A DNA stretch of 64,000 bases from Heterodera schachtii (taxonomy: Eukaryota; Nematoda; Chromadorea; Rhabditida; Heteroderidae). A program made the translations under genes and the position numbers. The DNA is taken from NCBI GenBank assembly GCA_023374025.1, contig SIJG01000003.1:310001-374000 (forward strand), in the 5' to 3' direction. Every line of letters begins with the position of its first letter. Within the stretch, counting starts at the first letter, position 1. Under the pieces are notes generated by a model. It was given only the letters and a program-made list of their open reading frames with translations. It had not been told where the DNA came from and did no database searches. This document shows positions 23,194-35,718 of this stretch, in pieces.

Positions 23194-26100
23194 CAGATCA
23201 GTCCCGCTCCCTTTGGCATTCTGTTTCAGCTGATCACTTCGCGCTGTTCCCCTTTCCCACCTGATCAGTGCTTCGTCTGTCCTCGTCTGTCCCATTGTCA
23301 TTTGTGTGATTACATTTTCCATCGGATTCGCTTCTTCCATTGCCGTTGGCCTTTGCTCCTCGCCCTTTGCCCAACCGAACGAACGCAAAACTTTGGCGAT
23401 TAGATGCATTTTCTGAAAAAAAAACTTGCATTTTCGTAGAAAAGAAATTCGGCTGACTTCAAAATTAATCAGTCCGTCGGCAAAACGACTGTTTCTCCCT
23501 TCGTGGACAAAAGAAAGTTCCTTGAGAAAGTGCCAATTAAATAGAGTATTTTTAAGTGTTAAAAGGCATCATTAAAAGACATTTTCATATTCTCTTGCCT
23601 TAACCATCGCCGGAACGAATGGCACAAAAGGCGGTCGAAGTTGCTGCGCGAGAAGTCGATAGTTGCGATGGTTTCGCGTGGGTGTAAGCAGAAATTGTGA
23701 ACGGAAGTGCTGGTGCCGGCACATGTCGGGCAATTGGGCCCAAAGCGAACGGAGACGGGCGACGGAGAGATGGGAAAGGCCGAGGGTAATGGCCAGGAGG
23801 CACAAAAGGTCCTTTTGCTGCAAGGCACTGAAGGGAAAATTTAAATGCAAACACTGTAATGGGCCAATACGATGGAACGGACGGATGGCCAAATGACTTA
23901 CAGTTCCGCCAATTCGATCAGTGTTTGGAGAATGGTCAAGCGATCGGCAGGATTTGCCAGCAGCACTTCAGTGCTGGCCCAACTTTGGACGAGAAGAAAG
24001 CGGCGGAGCAAAACGTCCAAATTGGACGGAGCCAACGCGGGGGGGAAATGTTCACGGCCGACCACCTGCGGAGGAGGACAAACGGTGGGAAAGAGTGGTC
24101 AGAGCAGAAGGGAAACTTGAACAAGCAGTTCAGAGGCAGAAGTAGCGGCTAACAATTTGAAGTGGTGGAGGGCCATCGCTTTGGCAATTCGCATGGGACT
24201 GAGCTGAAGGCACAGCGAAGGAACCGACCCGAGGGGAAGAGGGGACTCAATTGGGAGAGACTGAAAGGGAGGGGAGAACGGATTGATCGGCATTTATTGT
24301 CAGTCGCATGCTTCACTTGCCAGTTTATGCAGTTCTTTTCTGTGTGCCACGAACAGTTGGTCCGCTTCCGTTGGGCTGAGCATTGTCGGCACCGAACATT
24401 CCCTTGGCTCGAATTGGCGGGTCGCCGCTTCCCCTCCCCCCGGGCGCATTTCCACCAACACAAATTCGTCGTCCTCCCCAGCCGCTTTTTTCTCCCCCTT
24501 TTCTTGCTCATTTTCTGCCATCATTTGTTCCCCTTTTTGCATATGAGCATCGCCGTTAGGTGATAAGTGAACAAAATGCCGCGTTTGGAAAGCGTTCGCC
24601 GCCATTTGTGCAATTTCTGCCGCACTTTTGTCCATTCGCAATTGCAAAATGATCGACCGTTTAGAGTGATCGGACGCATTCATCAAGTGAATGGGTTGAA
24701 TGCCTTGGCAAAAAAGCGAAAACTGCTGAGCTAATTGTAAGCCTATTGCGGCTTACAGAGATCTCTTGGCAAAATTGGGTCGGGTGCCGGTGCCCCGTCG
24801 GCGTACTTTCCTTTGTCCAGAACAACGCGTGGGTGTCGGCTTAATCTGCACAAAAAACAGTCGAACATTAGTTGTAAAGCTTTGGTTCGCACTTTCGCAT
24901 GAATTCCTCTCGAAATTCCATCAGTGTTTCCATTTGGCGCATCATTTCCTCAAATTCCATCGCTTCTGTTGTCTCTTCGGCTGTTCTCACGTCTTCCAAC
25001 AAACTGCTGAAAAGTTCTTCCTGAATTAAATTAAAAATGAATTCAATTTTAAACATTTTGTTTTTAAATACCACAAAAGCATTGGCCACGGAGTCGAGGA
25101 AAAAGCGATGACCGATTGCCATTTGCCACGCACTGACAAAAGCGACAGTCCGTCGTTTCGTCGCTGTGTTCGCCGTTCGGCTCCATTCACTTGGATCACC
25201 ACCAATTGTTTGCACGTTTTGTTCGATGGAGTTTGAAAAGCCAAAGCTGTAGTACAGCTTGAGCATGTTGCACAATTCGTTGGAGGGCATCCAAAAGGGA
25301 AGAGAAAAGAGAACGTCGAGGAGAAGCGAATCGGCCGCGGGTTGGAGGGCATTGGTGGAGGAAGAACGGGGGCCGAGCCGGGACAGAACGACGGACGACT
25401 CATCCACCATTGTGACCAAATGGTCCATCCGTGTCTCCAAAGTGTACTCCAAAATTTGGCTAGGCAACCCGGCGATGAGCGAATGGCTTAAGTCGGCATT
25501 TGACGAATGCTTTTATTTGCCAACACCACCCACCGTCCTCCACCGGCATCCCTCTGCAACACCAACACGTCCAATGGCCTTTCAGTTGTGCCATTGTCGC
25601 ATTCCATATACTCCTTCAACCGGACGGTGTTCGTCTCCATCTCACTCAGCAATCTGATCAGTATTATGCCATTTACTCCCTTCCATTGGGCACTGTTTTT
25701 TTTGTCCCTTTTTGTTCCCCGTCGGACTCTGTCCCCCCCCCCCCACCCCGGAGGGGGTTCACCTGCTGAATTTCGTTGCGTCGACTCTCAAAAGTTGGCA
25801 GCCGTCCTCCGCCGTGATAACCGTCGACTGACGTTGTGTTCTGTTGCCGTTGTTTTGCTGCTTCTTTTGGCTGTTTCCGTTCATTTCGCAGCTGTTCAGC
25901 AAAGCCAATTTGCCAAAGTCGTCGCCCTCGTGGAGAAACGAATGCTAATTTTAAGGCCATTTACAATGCCTCCAAATTTATTAGCATTGGCACTGACCCT
26001 TTTGCCTGACGACTTCACTTCCAAAGTGCCGCGTAAGACCACAAACCAACTTTGGCCCGGGTCGCCCTCCCGGAAAATGACAGTGCCGGCGTGCTCATGG

Positions 26101-27917
26101 TATTCACAGCAAATGATCTTTGGTCATGGATTAAATTACCACCGATCAATGGGCAATTAAGCATATAATGGATGATTGGGTTTGGCTTTACCCTTGCCAG
26201 TCCCTGCTTCATGCTTCGGCTGAGGTGTCCAAATGCGCGGATGTGGCTCAGTTCCTCAGATGCCAACTCCAACTCTTCCGGCGTCCGATCCTCCGAACTG
26301 TGAAAGAAGCATTTATCAAATCGAATTCCGTAGAAGGAACACACGGTTTTTGGAGAATGTGTTGGAAGAGCGAATCGGCAGAGAAAAGACACAAAAGGAG
26401 GAGAGAGGAAGACAGAGAGAGGGGGAGAGAGAGAGAGTCAGAGGGAGGGGGAGAAGCCGAGCCGCCGCGGCACGAGGGGGGCGACCACCGGTAGAAAGAG
26501 GAGGGACTGTCCCGGAACAGCGGGTGATCAGTCCGTACTGAAAAGGCAGCATTTAAGGACGATCAGCAGTAGCAGAAGGAACCATGGACAAGCAGAACTC
26601 GGTCCAACAAAGTTTGGCAGATGCCTTGGAGCATCAGCGCACTGAAAGGCTGCCGAAAATCGGGCAACCATTGGGCGTAGAGAACACGCAAACGATCACA
26701 TAGCTCAGCGCCACTGATCTGACCAAAAGTCAGGAACAATCACTGATCAGCCGAAATAATAAGGCACTGCGTGAAAATTGGCAAAATGATAATGAAAAAA
26801 TCGCACACCGGGCCAATGTCCATGCCGGACAGCGCCTCTCTGAGTTGGGAAGTCGCGCGGGTGATTTGCTCATCAATGGTCTGAATTTGAATGAAAAAGT
26901 GGGCCTTCTCTGGTTTGGCATTATTGAATTTCTCTTAGGTAGGCCGTGCCGTCATTTGTTTGGCATTGGTGCCGTCATTTGTTTTGCCATAATTTGTGGG
27001 TCGGACTTGGCCATTTTCTGAATTGCCCACCGAATGATCGGAGCACAATTTGAAGAGAAGTTTCTCTGCCGTGGCTTTTCTCGGCAGATGCCTTTCTCTG
27101 CTTCCTTTCCCTTCCGCCGGCGTTCGCTTTCTTTGGCCCGTCGCCCTTTCGCCTTCGCTTTTCCCCGGTGTCCAATCCAATCGCTTCCGCTTTTGCTCCT
27201 CCGTCACCTTCCGATTCGGCACAACATTTTGCTCAATTTCCGCCACCAAATCCTCCATTGGCATTATGCAATTTTGCAACTGTTCTGCCCATTTCTGAAT
27301 GATAAGTGAGTGCCATTCCATTGGCCTTTTCCATTGGTTCCCTCACATTATAAAGGGCCATAAAATGGCGGTGATCAATGCGCACAAAATCCGCTCGTTG
27401 GATAACTTTTGCCGAGCAACAATGAGTCGCATCGGCATAATTGCGAAGTTCGCCGAAAAATGTGCCGGGAACGACAAGTTTAAGTTGACTGATTGAAGAG
27501 GAAGGTTGATTATAATCAACAGCTGAACCGTGGTCGAGGTAAAGTTGGATTTGGCCGGACAAAAGTAAGTACCAGCAGCTGAGAGATTCACCACGTTGGA
27601 AAACTGTGAAAATAGACATAGAGAACAAGTGGCAAAAGAGTGAGCGGAAGATGGAGAGGGGGGAAAGCGAGAGAGAGGAGGAATAGAGGAGGGGGGGAGG
27701 GAGAGAAGGGAGGAGAGAGGGGGAAGTAGAGGGGGGCAGTTCGCCTCCGCCAGTGAGGAAAATTTGGGCAGAAAAAATGATTAAAAAAACTTACGGATGA
27801 CGTTCGGAGAGATTCCTTCCGGCTGAGAGTCCGAGTGGGCGAGCAGTGTCCGCAACTGATATTCGGACAGTGCGGAAAGTTGGGGCAATGCTCGCGCACG
27901 GAAAAGCAGTCGATCCA
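23191..27917 (-). CDS. epac-1: cAMP-regulated Rap guanine-nucleotide exchange factor (EPAC type)
   Basis: cAMP-binding activator of Rap GTPases (family knowledge). Domains in order on the minus strand: first cyclic-nucleotide-binding domain (27347-27602, VFQRGESLSCWYLLLSG), a less conserved DEP-like region (about 26580-27320), EPAC linker (near 26240-26320, EDRTPEELELASEELSHIRA), second binding domain (25740-26105, HAGTVIFREGDPGQSWFVV and LHEGDDFGKLALLN), helical REM region (24870-25680, MDHLVTMVDESSVVLSRL), Ras-associating region (24302-24735) and the RasGEF catalytic domain (23902-24203, 23599-23827, 23458-23520, with RNHRNYRLLAQQL and FVHEGRNSRFADGLINFE). The last exon is 23191-23412, ending GSGTDL. 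The intron before FVHEG starts with GC. Start at 27917 (MDRLLFRARAL) is tentative; the exon junctions around 24204-24310 are unresolved. The stop codon now comes from the adjacent hAT element. Confidence 0.85.
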
Positions 27918-28799
27918 TTGGGAAAAGCGGAGGAAGGCACTTGGAAAGGAAGAAATAGTGGGAAAGATGGTGAAAAAGCTGAAAAGAGAGACAAAGAGAA
28001 AGAAAGAGAGAAAAAAGTAGGAAAAGAAACGAGAGGAAAGGAAATACAAAGCCAACCAAAGAAACGAGAGAGACCACAAACAAAATGCCAACAAATTATA
28101 AAAGCAAATGTCAATGGCAAAACAAATGGCAATGGGAAAAAAGCACTTTTCATGTTAATAAATAAGATGCAGTCAGATAATTTTGGCCATAGCGAATGGC
28201 CAAAAGGAATTGAAAACGTAGGGAAGGGATAATTGGGGGAGAAAAGCCAATAAAGAAGCCGAAAACGGTTGATGTTTAGCAGAAGAAGGGGAGAAGAAAT
28301 ATTAATGGAATTGGGAGGAATTCTCAAGGGAAGGCGATTTTAATTAAGGAAACAAAAATAAGAACGCATTGAAAGACAAAGACAAAAAATGAAAGAGAAA
28401 ACACACAAAAGGAAAAGCCAAAAACGAAACGGAACGGCACATTTGGCAAATGGCACGGGCAAAGGCCGCGAGACTGTGATCAAACCAGTGATATTTTTGT
28501 TGAACAAATCCTTGTGGGACAGGGATTTTGGCACGGCACATTGAGAGAGAAAATGGCAACCGAAAAAGGCAAATGAAAGGAGAGGGACAGAAGAAAGAGA
28601 CAAAGGAGGGAGAAAAAGAGAGTGAGAGAGAAGAGAAAGAGAGAGAAAAGAATAAGAGAAAAAAGAGAAAGAAAAGAATAAGCCATCGGTTCAAACGAAA
28701 ATGGAGAAAGAAAAAGAGAAAAGAGCGAGATTGGGTGAGAAAGAATGGGATAACAGAGAAAAAGGGCCACAGAAAAGAGATGGGGAGAGAAGAAAAAGA

Positions 28800-28801
<2 letters not shown>

Positions 28802-28889
<88 letters not shown>
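28802..28889. repeat. (GA)n microsatellite
   Basis: About 88 bases of nearly uninterrupted GA dinucleotide repeat, inside a longer purine-rich tract (28540-28920). It produces long spurious frames on both strands (Arg-Glu on +, Ser-Leu on -). Confidence 0.95.
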
Positions 28890-28892
<3 letters not shown>

Positions 28893-29364
28893 GAGGAGTG
28901 AGGGGGGGAGAGGGGGAGGGGAGGAAGTGTCCAAGACAATGCGGCAAAGCCAATTTAGCAGAGAAACGGCGGTGGTGCCAAAACGAAGGTGCCGCGAGAA
29001 AAGCCTTCACACCCATCGAAACGTAACTTTGTTTGTATCCATTCCCTTCCCGTCCAAACAAATTTAGAGGACAGCATAAACGGAGGAGAAGCAGAGCAAC
29101 GAAAGTGACGGAGCAATGGCATTTCATACCAAAACAAAAAATCATTTGACAAAACAATCATTTAATTAGCAAAATTTGCCACAAATGTCGGCAGAGAATG
29201 TGCCGCCCGCTTTTCTCTCAAAGAATAAATAAAAACAAACTCGGCCGGTCACTGATGCTTGTGCTTGGCCTTCTGCTGTTAGCCTTCTCTTTCATTTGCT
29301 TGCTTTTCCCCTCGTATTTACCTTTCCTCTGCCCTTGTAAATTCCGTTGTTTGGCTCTTACAGA

Positions 29365-29512
29365 CAAATCCATCCCATCCCTTACACAATCAAATCCTAT
29401 CAAATCCCATCCCATCCCCTATCCCTGTATCAGTCCCTGTCTTATCCCATCAAATCTATCCTATCCCATCCCTGCCTTTATCCCTGTCCCTGTCTTACCC
29501 TATCCCTTTTCC
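29365..29512. repeat. Degenerate CATCCCATCCC / ATCCTATCC repeat
   Basis: Short motifs such as CATCCC, TATCCC, CTATCC and TCAAATC alternate over about 150 bases with no fixed period. It looks like a decayed simple repeat. Confidence 0.75.
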
Positions 29513-30808
29513 CTTCGCTCTCTCTCTTTGTCAATCACTAATTCACTTCCATTTTCGCTTCGCCGATCACTCTTCCGATTCGCTTTTATTTCATTAATCA
29601 ATCCCGTCCGATCCATCACCCCAATTCACCCATTCTTTTTTCTTTTCTCGTAAAAAAGAGTGAATAATGGTCAACACTCATCACATTCATTTTTCGCTGA
29701 TTGCTTTGTTTGGGTTCTTAATTCTGTGCTTAATGAATGCTTAATGGATTCAATTTCCGATTCCTCCCCCCTTTTGACACCGATTGACACATTTTGAAGA
29801 CGGCGAAGGTGGAGAGGAGAAGAGAGAAAGGAGAGAATAGGGGCAAGTGAAGGTGAAGAAGAACTGAAGAAGGTCGAAAGCGATGTCGGACGGAACGGAG
29901 GGAGGAGAAACATTAGGGGGAGGGGAGGGACATCGGGGGGGGGGGGGGGGGGAGATTGGATTGGATTGGATTGTTGGCTTGGGAATGGTCGTCGGTCCGC
30001 CGTTTAATCCACCGCATTTTGTCTCTGTGGTGGTGCTGGTGCTGGTCGATTGGTTGGCTTTGGTCTCCGTGTGCATGGGCAGCGGAGGCGCGAACGCATT
30101 GCGGCGGCGGCGGATGCCTTTTGCTTTTGGTGCGATGGCCGACGCATTGAGCCGCCGTCTGTGCCTCCAGGCATCGTCCTGCTGTCCATCAGCCATTAAT
30201 TAGGCCCCTCTTTTGCCGCCGGTGCCTTTCTCCGCCGCATTTTCTTTTAGGCGATGGATTTACCGCCTATTTTATGTATGGGCGAGGATAATATATTCTT
30301 AAATAATCTCTGTTTGTTCTTCCTCCCCAATTACATTGTCCACCATTTTCTTTTTCCCTTGAATTAGCAAAAATAATAATAATAATTATTAATATTATTA
30401 TTACTTTTTTTATTTGAGTGAAATCAATCCCAAAATGTAATTCCATCCGCCGATTTGTTTGCTTGTGAATGCTAATTTGTTGTGAGTTATTATTTTGCTA
30501 CAACAATAATAATGATGGGATGGGACACGAGGGACAACGGATGGGGGAGAGGGAGAGAGAGAGGGAGGGGGAGGGCCATCAGCAGCAAGTGGGAGTCACG
30601 AGGGGTGGGCAGCAGGGGAGGGGTGTCCCCTAATGACCCCTAATGATCTTCCCTACCTTTTCTCTCTCATTCGCTCCATCCCTTAAAATCGTTGCAACAA
30701 ATTCCCCCCCCCCCCCCCCCCCCTCCTTTTTTTCTGATCGATTCATCAGCACCCCAAATAAATTTTTATATTAAGAATTTTTTCTTTGTTCACTTCAATC
30801 CCCTTACG

Positions 30809-30870
<62 letters not shown>

Positions 30871-31475
30871 CTCTCTCTCTCTCTCGATCCTCCTCTCCTC
30901 TCTCTCCTCTCTCTCTCCTCTCTCTCTCTCTCTCCTCTCTCGTCTCTCCTCTCTCCAGTCTCTCCTCTCACTCACTCTCTCTCTCTCTCTCTCTCCTCCT
31001 CTCTCTCTCATTCCTCTCTCTCCTCCTCCTCTCTCTCTCCTCTCTCCTCTACTCTCTCTCTCTCTCATCTCTCCTCTCACTCTCTCTCTCTCTCTCTCTC
31101 CTCTCTCCTCTCCTCTCTCCTCTCTCTCTCTCTCATCTCTCTCTCTCTCGCCTCATCTCTCTCTCTCTCTCTCCTCTCTCCTCCTCTCTCTCTCCATTCT
31201 CCATCTCTCCTCTCACTCTCTCCTCTCTTCCCTCTCTCTCTCTCACTCTCTTCTCTCCGTCTCTCTCTCTCCATCTCTCCTCTCACTCACTCTCTCTCTC
31301 TCTCTCCCATCTCTCCTCTCACTCTCTCTCTCCGTCTCTCTCTCTCCATCTCTCCTCTCACTCACTCTCTCTCTCTCTCTCTCCGTCTCTCTCTCTCCAT
31401 CTCTCCTCTCACTCTCTCTCTCTCTCCATCTCTCCTCTCACTCTCTCTCTCTCTCTCTCTCTCTCTCCGCCTCTC
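30809..31475. repeat. Long interrupted (CT)n microsatellite
   Basis: Roughly 670 bases made of CTCTCT interrupted by CTCCT, CTCAT, CTCGT and CTCACT. All frames are open for long distances but encode only Ser/Leu; not a gene. Confidence 0.95.
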
Positions 31476-31737
31476 TCAGTCTGTTTTAGGTTCATTTTTT
31501 TCTTTTATATCTCTTTGTCTGTGTCATTGTTCTTTCTCCGTTTATCTCCTCTTCCTTTTCACTGTATCCTTTCATGTTCTCTTCCCTCATCTATTTAGAA
31601 GAAAGTGGAGGAAGGTCGGCTGACAATAAAAGAAATGCTTTGCAGATAGCGCCGGCGGCCAATGTGTGTGTATGCACCTCTGCTAACGAAAAAGAATAGA
31701 GAGAAAAAGAGTGGGATAGGAGAGAGAGAGAGAGAGG

Positions 31738-31778
<41 letters not shown>

Positions 31779-32283
31779 CGAGAAAAAAATGTTGAATTGG
31801 AATGGAAAGGGAGCGGAGAGTGTGAGACAACAATAGAAAGACGAGAGAGTGGAGAGAATGCGTCTCCCTTTCTTTCTCTCCCTCCCTCTGCTTCTCTTCC
31901 GCCCTCTCTCTCCCCGTCTCCTTTTCCCCCGAGGGGCATGGGACTGTCCCAATTCCTCACTCACTCACCCGTCCCCCCCCCCCAGCTGTGTTTACTCCCC
32001 CCCCCCCCCTAAACAAATTGCTTATTCAAGAAGGAATTGGACAGCTGATTTCCCTCCCAATCTTTGAATTGTACAAAGGGAGGCTTAAATGGGGCGGGGG
32101 ATGAGCTGCTGGCGGTGGTGACACACTTTCCCTGTAAATCCCCCCAGGGACTGACATCACTCACTCATTCATTCATTTGTCAGTTCCCTCGTGCCCATTG
32201 ATCCGTCTTCCCTTCTCTTCCCAAAGCGACCGATCGGAGGAATTCCCTCAAACTTAAAATAGTGGTCATTAATTAATTGTAAT

Positions 32284-32610
32284 CAGTCCTTCGCTGCTTT
32301 TGATCATTCGTTCCCTTCCCTCCGCTCCCTTTCAGTCCGCTGATCTGTCCCCCCCCCCCTTCCCCCGCCTTCCCCCGCTGCTTTTCCTTTCCCATTTTCG
32401 TATTCTCTTCGCTTTCGCTGCTGCTGAAATACAAATTAATTAATTAATTGTGCCCATTTGGTCTGATCAGTCCTTCGCTGCTTTTGATCATTCGTTCCCT
32501 TCCCTCCGCTCCCTTTCAGTCCGCTGATCTGTCCCCCCCCCTTCCCCCGCTGCTTTTCCTTTCCCATTTTCGTATTCTCTTCGCTTTCGCTGCTGCTGAA
32601 ATACAAATTA
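32284..32610. repeat. Tandem duplication directly upstream of the Yippee gene
   Basis: Sequence 32284-32438 (CAGTCCTTCGCTGCTTTTGA ... GCTGCTGAAATACAAATTA) recurs at 32468-32610 almost unchanged apart from a 12-base difference in a C-rich stretch. The second copy ends in ...AATTAGG directly before the start codon, whereas the first continues into ATTAATTAATTG. The duplicated segment therefore contains what is probably the promoter-proximal or 5' untranslated part of the gene. Confidence 0.9.
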
Positions 32611-32612
32611 GG

Positions 32613-33564
32613 ATGGCTGCCGTGGCGCAGATGTCCTCGCATCATCAGCAGCACAAAAAATTGAAAACATTCCAAGTGAGTGGGAGGGCGTAAGAATTTG
32701 AAGGAGAGATTGGGGGGAGAAATGCGAAAAAGGGTGGGGGAGGGAGGAAGGGGGGGGGGGAGAGAAGAAGGGGGCGGGAGGGAAGGAGAGGGAGAAGTGA
32801 GAAGAGAGGGGGGGGGGGGGGAAGTGGGGAAGGAAGGAGAAGAGAAGGGGGGGAGGGGAGACGATTTCGGGATCGATCGGGAGGGGAGGGATTGGGGGGG
32901 GGGGAAGGGGCGAGAGGGGGCGGAGGGGAGAGAGAAGGGGATAGAGGAGAGGGGGGAGGGGAGACGATTCGGGATCGACCGGGAGGGGAGGGATTGGGGG
33001 GGGGGGGATTGTGAGCATTGTCCTTACTCTGAGCAGTGCAAATCAAATTCTAATTTTTTTTTTCCAATTCCTCAAATCCGCTCCCTCCCAGGCTTATCTT
33101 CCCCCCGGTGCCCGCACTTACAGTTGCGCCCATTGCCGTGCCAATTTGGCCCATCACAATGAGCTGATCTCCAAGTCTTTTCAAGTGAGCAGAAATGAAA
33201 GGGTAGAAAAATTGCGCAGAAGGGAATTGCAATTTAAGGGGAGTCAGGGCAAGGCGTATCTGTTCAATTCGGTGGTGAACATCGTTTGCGGACCGGCGGA
33301 GGAACGCGTTTTGCTGACCGGACTTCACGCGGTGGCGGACATTCAGTGCGAATGTTGCAAAACGACTTTAGGATGGAAATATGTAAAACAAATTGGGCAT
33401 GGAAAATGAAATAAAGATGACAAATGGTTCAGGAACACGCTTACGAGCCGGGCCAGAAGTACAAGGAGGGCAAGTACATCATTGAGCTGATTCACATGGT
33501 CAAGGACAACGGATGGGGCAGTCAGCCGGTGGAGAAGCGGAGACGCAACAACAGCCTTAACTGA
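32613..33564 (+). CDS. Yippee-like zinc-binding protein (YPEL)
   Basis: Small, very conserved eukaryotic zinc-binding protein; YPEL5-type members associate with the CTLH/GID ubiquitin ligase, other members with centrosome and spindle (family knowledge; which paralogue this is remains unclear). Four exons: 32613-32675, 33092-33184, 33239-33382, 33433-33564; 432 bases, 143 residues. Seen: [20 protein letters not shown] with the first CxxC, then [39 protein letters not shown] with the second CxxC, and [20 protein letters not shown]. The tail [15 protein letters not shown] extends past the usual end. The CTTATTAG-like acceptor just before the ATG could be a splice-leader site. AATAAA at about 33659. 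Confidence 0.95.
32676..33091. other. First intron of the Yippee gene, G-rich
   Basis: Intron between coding exons 1 and 2. Mostly GGGGAGGGA-type sequence with two near copies of GACGATT(T)CGGGATCGA(T/C)CGGGAGGGGAGGGATTGG at about 32860-32900 and 32961-33000. Confidence 0.85.
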
Positions 33565-34254
33565 CAAATGAGCACAAAGTCACTGGACGAACGCGGGCAG
33601 CCGAAGTCGAACGGACGAACATTTCCCCTCCCGCCCCCCCAATGTTTCCGGGTCTCTCAATAAAAGTGATGACCATTCGTCGTCATTCTTTTGTCTCTGC
33701 TGCTGCCCATACCCCCAATCCGACCTCTTCTTTTGGCATTTGTTGGATAAGCTTTTCCTAAGGCATTCTCTCCCCATTTTCATTTTGTACAAATCCCTCC
33801 CCACCCCCCATAATAATCTCATTCATTCCCAACCGACCACAAATGTACATTGTTTGTTTGTTTGTTGTCCACCATTCCATCTTTCAAATATGTAAATGTT
33901 TTCCCTTTTCCATAGAATTAACTAATTTCTCTCTCTCTCCCTCATTTCTTTTATTTTTTTCTCTTAATTTTCATCCCAAAATTTTCATTTTTTTTACCAC
34001 TCTTTCGCTGCCTCTCTCTGCCCCTGTAAATTTCCAATTTTCCGTTTTTTTCTCCATTTCGTCCTAATTTTGTTGGCCATGTAAATGTTTCATTTTTCCA
34101 CTCAAACGAATAAATCTCTTCATAGAATTCTTTTTTACAAATGAAATGAGTGTTGTTGATTAATCGCTTAGTTTCGCGCTTTTTGTCCCTTTCCCATCGA
34201 TCGGTCGGTCGGCCGATTGATCGGTCCGATCGTTTGGTCTTCCGCCGCTGTCTT
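33565..34254. other. 3' flank of the Yippee gene and of the light-chain gene
   Basis: Convergent intergenic space of about 690 bases. It contains an AATAAA for the Yippee gene near 33659 and T/C-rich sequence. No gene seen. Confidence 0.6.
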
Positions 34255-34983
34255 TCACTCGCCCCCCTCCCGTCTCTGTTCTTTGTGCGCTCTCTCCTCC
34301 GCTTTTCCGCAGATGGTCCGCACCAATTCCGCGATGTTCACCCGTCCCTCCTCCGCTCGCTCCTCTCTGATCAGCTGCTCGTACTGCTCGCCACTCAATG
34401 GCTCGCCACAACGCGTGAGAAGGTGGCGCAGGTCGGCGGTGCTGACGAAGCCGCTGTTGTCCCAGTCGAAGTTCTCCAAAAAGCCGCACAGTTCGGCCTC
34501 CGATCGGTCGCGGACGCCCTCCTTGCGCAGATCCTTCACAATGGGCGCAATGTTCTCCACCGTCAGGCGATTGCCTGTGAAAATACGGACGGATTCGATA
34601 TAAAAATCTTCTCCTCACTATACTCTTCCCTCTCCACCCCACCCTCTTCCCTTCCCTCACTCTCTTCCACTTCCCTTCCCCCTCCTCTCTTCCCCTCATT
34701 ATTCTCTTCCACTCTCTCCCGCTTTCCACTGACTTGGGTCCGTCCATTGCTGACTGAGCTGCACAATTTGCGCTTCAGTTGGGCACAAGTCCAAGCAGCG
34801 CAAACACGTGCCCAATTGGTCAACTCGGATTCGTCCGTCTCCTTTTGTGTCGTAGAAACTGAAAGTTGAAAAATGCGAGGGATAATTGCAAAATAAGTGA
34901 ATTCGAATTGTTTATCCTTTCACTCACTCGACCACTTCCTTAATGTCGTCCAGGCAATCACTTTCATGAATGTCGACGCTCAT
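34255..34983 (-). CDS. EF-hand protein, myosin essential light chain type
   Basis: Predicted calcium-binding-fold subunit of conventional myosin, resembling C. elegans MLC-3. Three exons: 34928-34983, 34734-34858, 34255-34574; 501 bases, 166 residues, phases consistent. Seen: N-terminal VVDFYDTKGDGRIRVDQLG followed by CPTEAQI and LSQQW, and a second EF-hand-like half with FDWDNSGFVSTADLRHLLT then GEPLSGEQYEQLI. Spacing of the paired EF-hands and the ELRHLLT-like segment is typical of essential light chains. The C-terminal residues (KAEERAHKEQRREGGE) are charged and extend about 15 residues past the usual end. A calmodulin-like protein is the main alternative. Confidence 0.82.
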
Positions 34984-35530
34984 TTTTGGCTTAAAAGGGA
35001 AACCAAAATGAGATTAGAAGGGAAGGAATGATCGGTGGAGAAAGGGAGGGAAAAGCGGACGAAATGGGAAATGAAATGGCAAAGGAAAAGCCGAGGGGTG
35101 GGGGAGGGCGGGGGGGGGGGGGAGGGACGGTGAATGGGTGTGGGCATAATCAGCTGGGACGGACGACAAAGCGAAGGTGAAGGGGATGGGAGGGGGGAGG
35201 ATCGTTTCCCACCAATGGCGCATTATTCACCGACTGATCGCATTGGGACGACCGACGAACGAAAGGGACGCACGGATGGACGGGGGAGGGAGGGGGACAA
35301 GGGAGGAGAGGGACGGAGGACCCTGGGATGAACGGACGGACGAAGGGGGGGGGGGGAGGAGACACTGGAGCCATTGGGAAAGGAATAAATTACAAATTAC
35401 AGCAAATGAACAACAGCTCTTCTTCCACGGTTCTCTTTTTTGATCAGCTTCATATAAAAAAGTGAATGTCCGTCCGATCACTTTTTTCCCATTTTCTTTT
35501 TGTCGCTTTGGCCAAAAAAAAATTTCGATC

Positions 35531-35575
<45 letters not shown>

Positions 35576-35675
35576 GAGAGACAGAGAGAGAGAGAAAGAG
35601 AGAGAGCGGGGGGGGGGGAAGGGAAAGAGAGAGAGAGAGAGAAAGAGAGAGAGCGGGGGGGGGGGGGGAAGGGAA

Positions 35676-35718
<43 letters not shown>

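Larger units (their letters stand above)
27918..32283. other. Gene-poor, microsatellite-rich intergenic region
   Basis: About 4.4 kb with no gene I can support. It holds purine-rich stretches (27.6-29.0 kb), a degenerate ATCCCATCC repeat, a large CT microsatellite and poly-G/poly-C runs (29938, 30704). A minus-strand frame at 29750-30196 starting MADGQQDDAWRH has mixed composition and could be an isolated exon, but nothing around it supports that. The upstream region of the EPAC gene is probably here. Confidence 0.5.

Noticed and set aside
28344..29157. Several minus frames of about 200 residues
   Set aside because: Driven by the (GA)n tract and its flanks.
30692..31598. Ser/Leu-rich frames of 265-270 residues
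   Set aside because: Pure translation of the (CT)n microsatellite; open in all frames, no domain.
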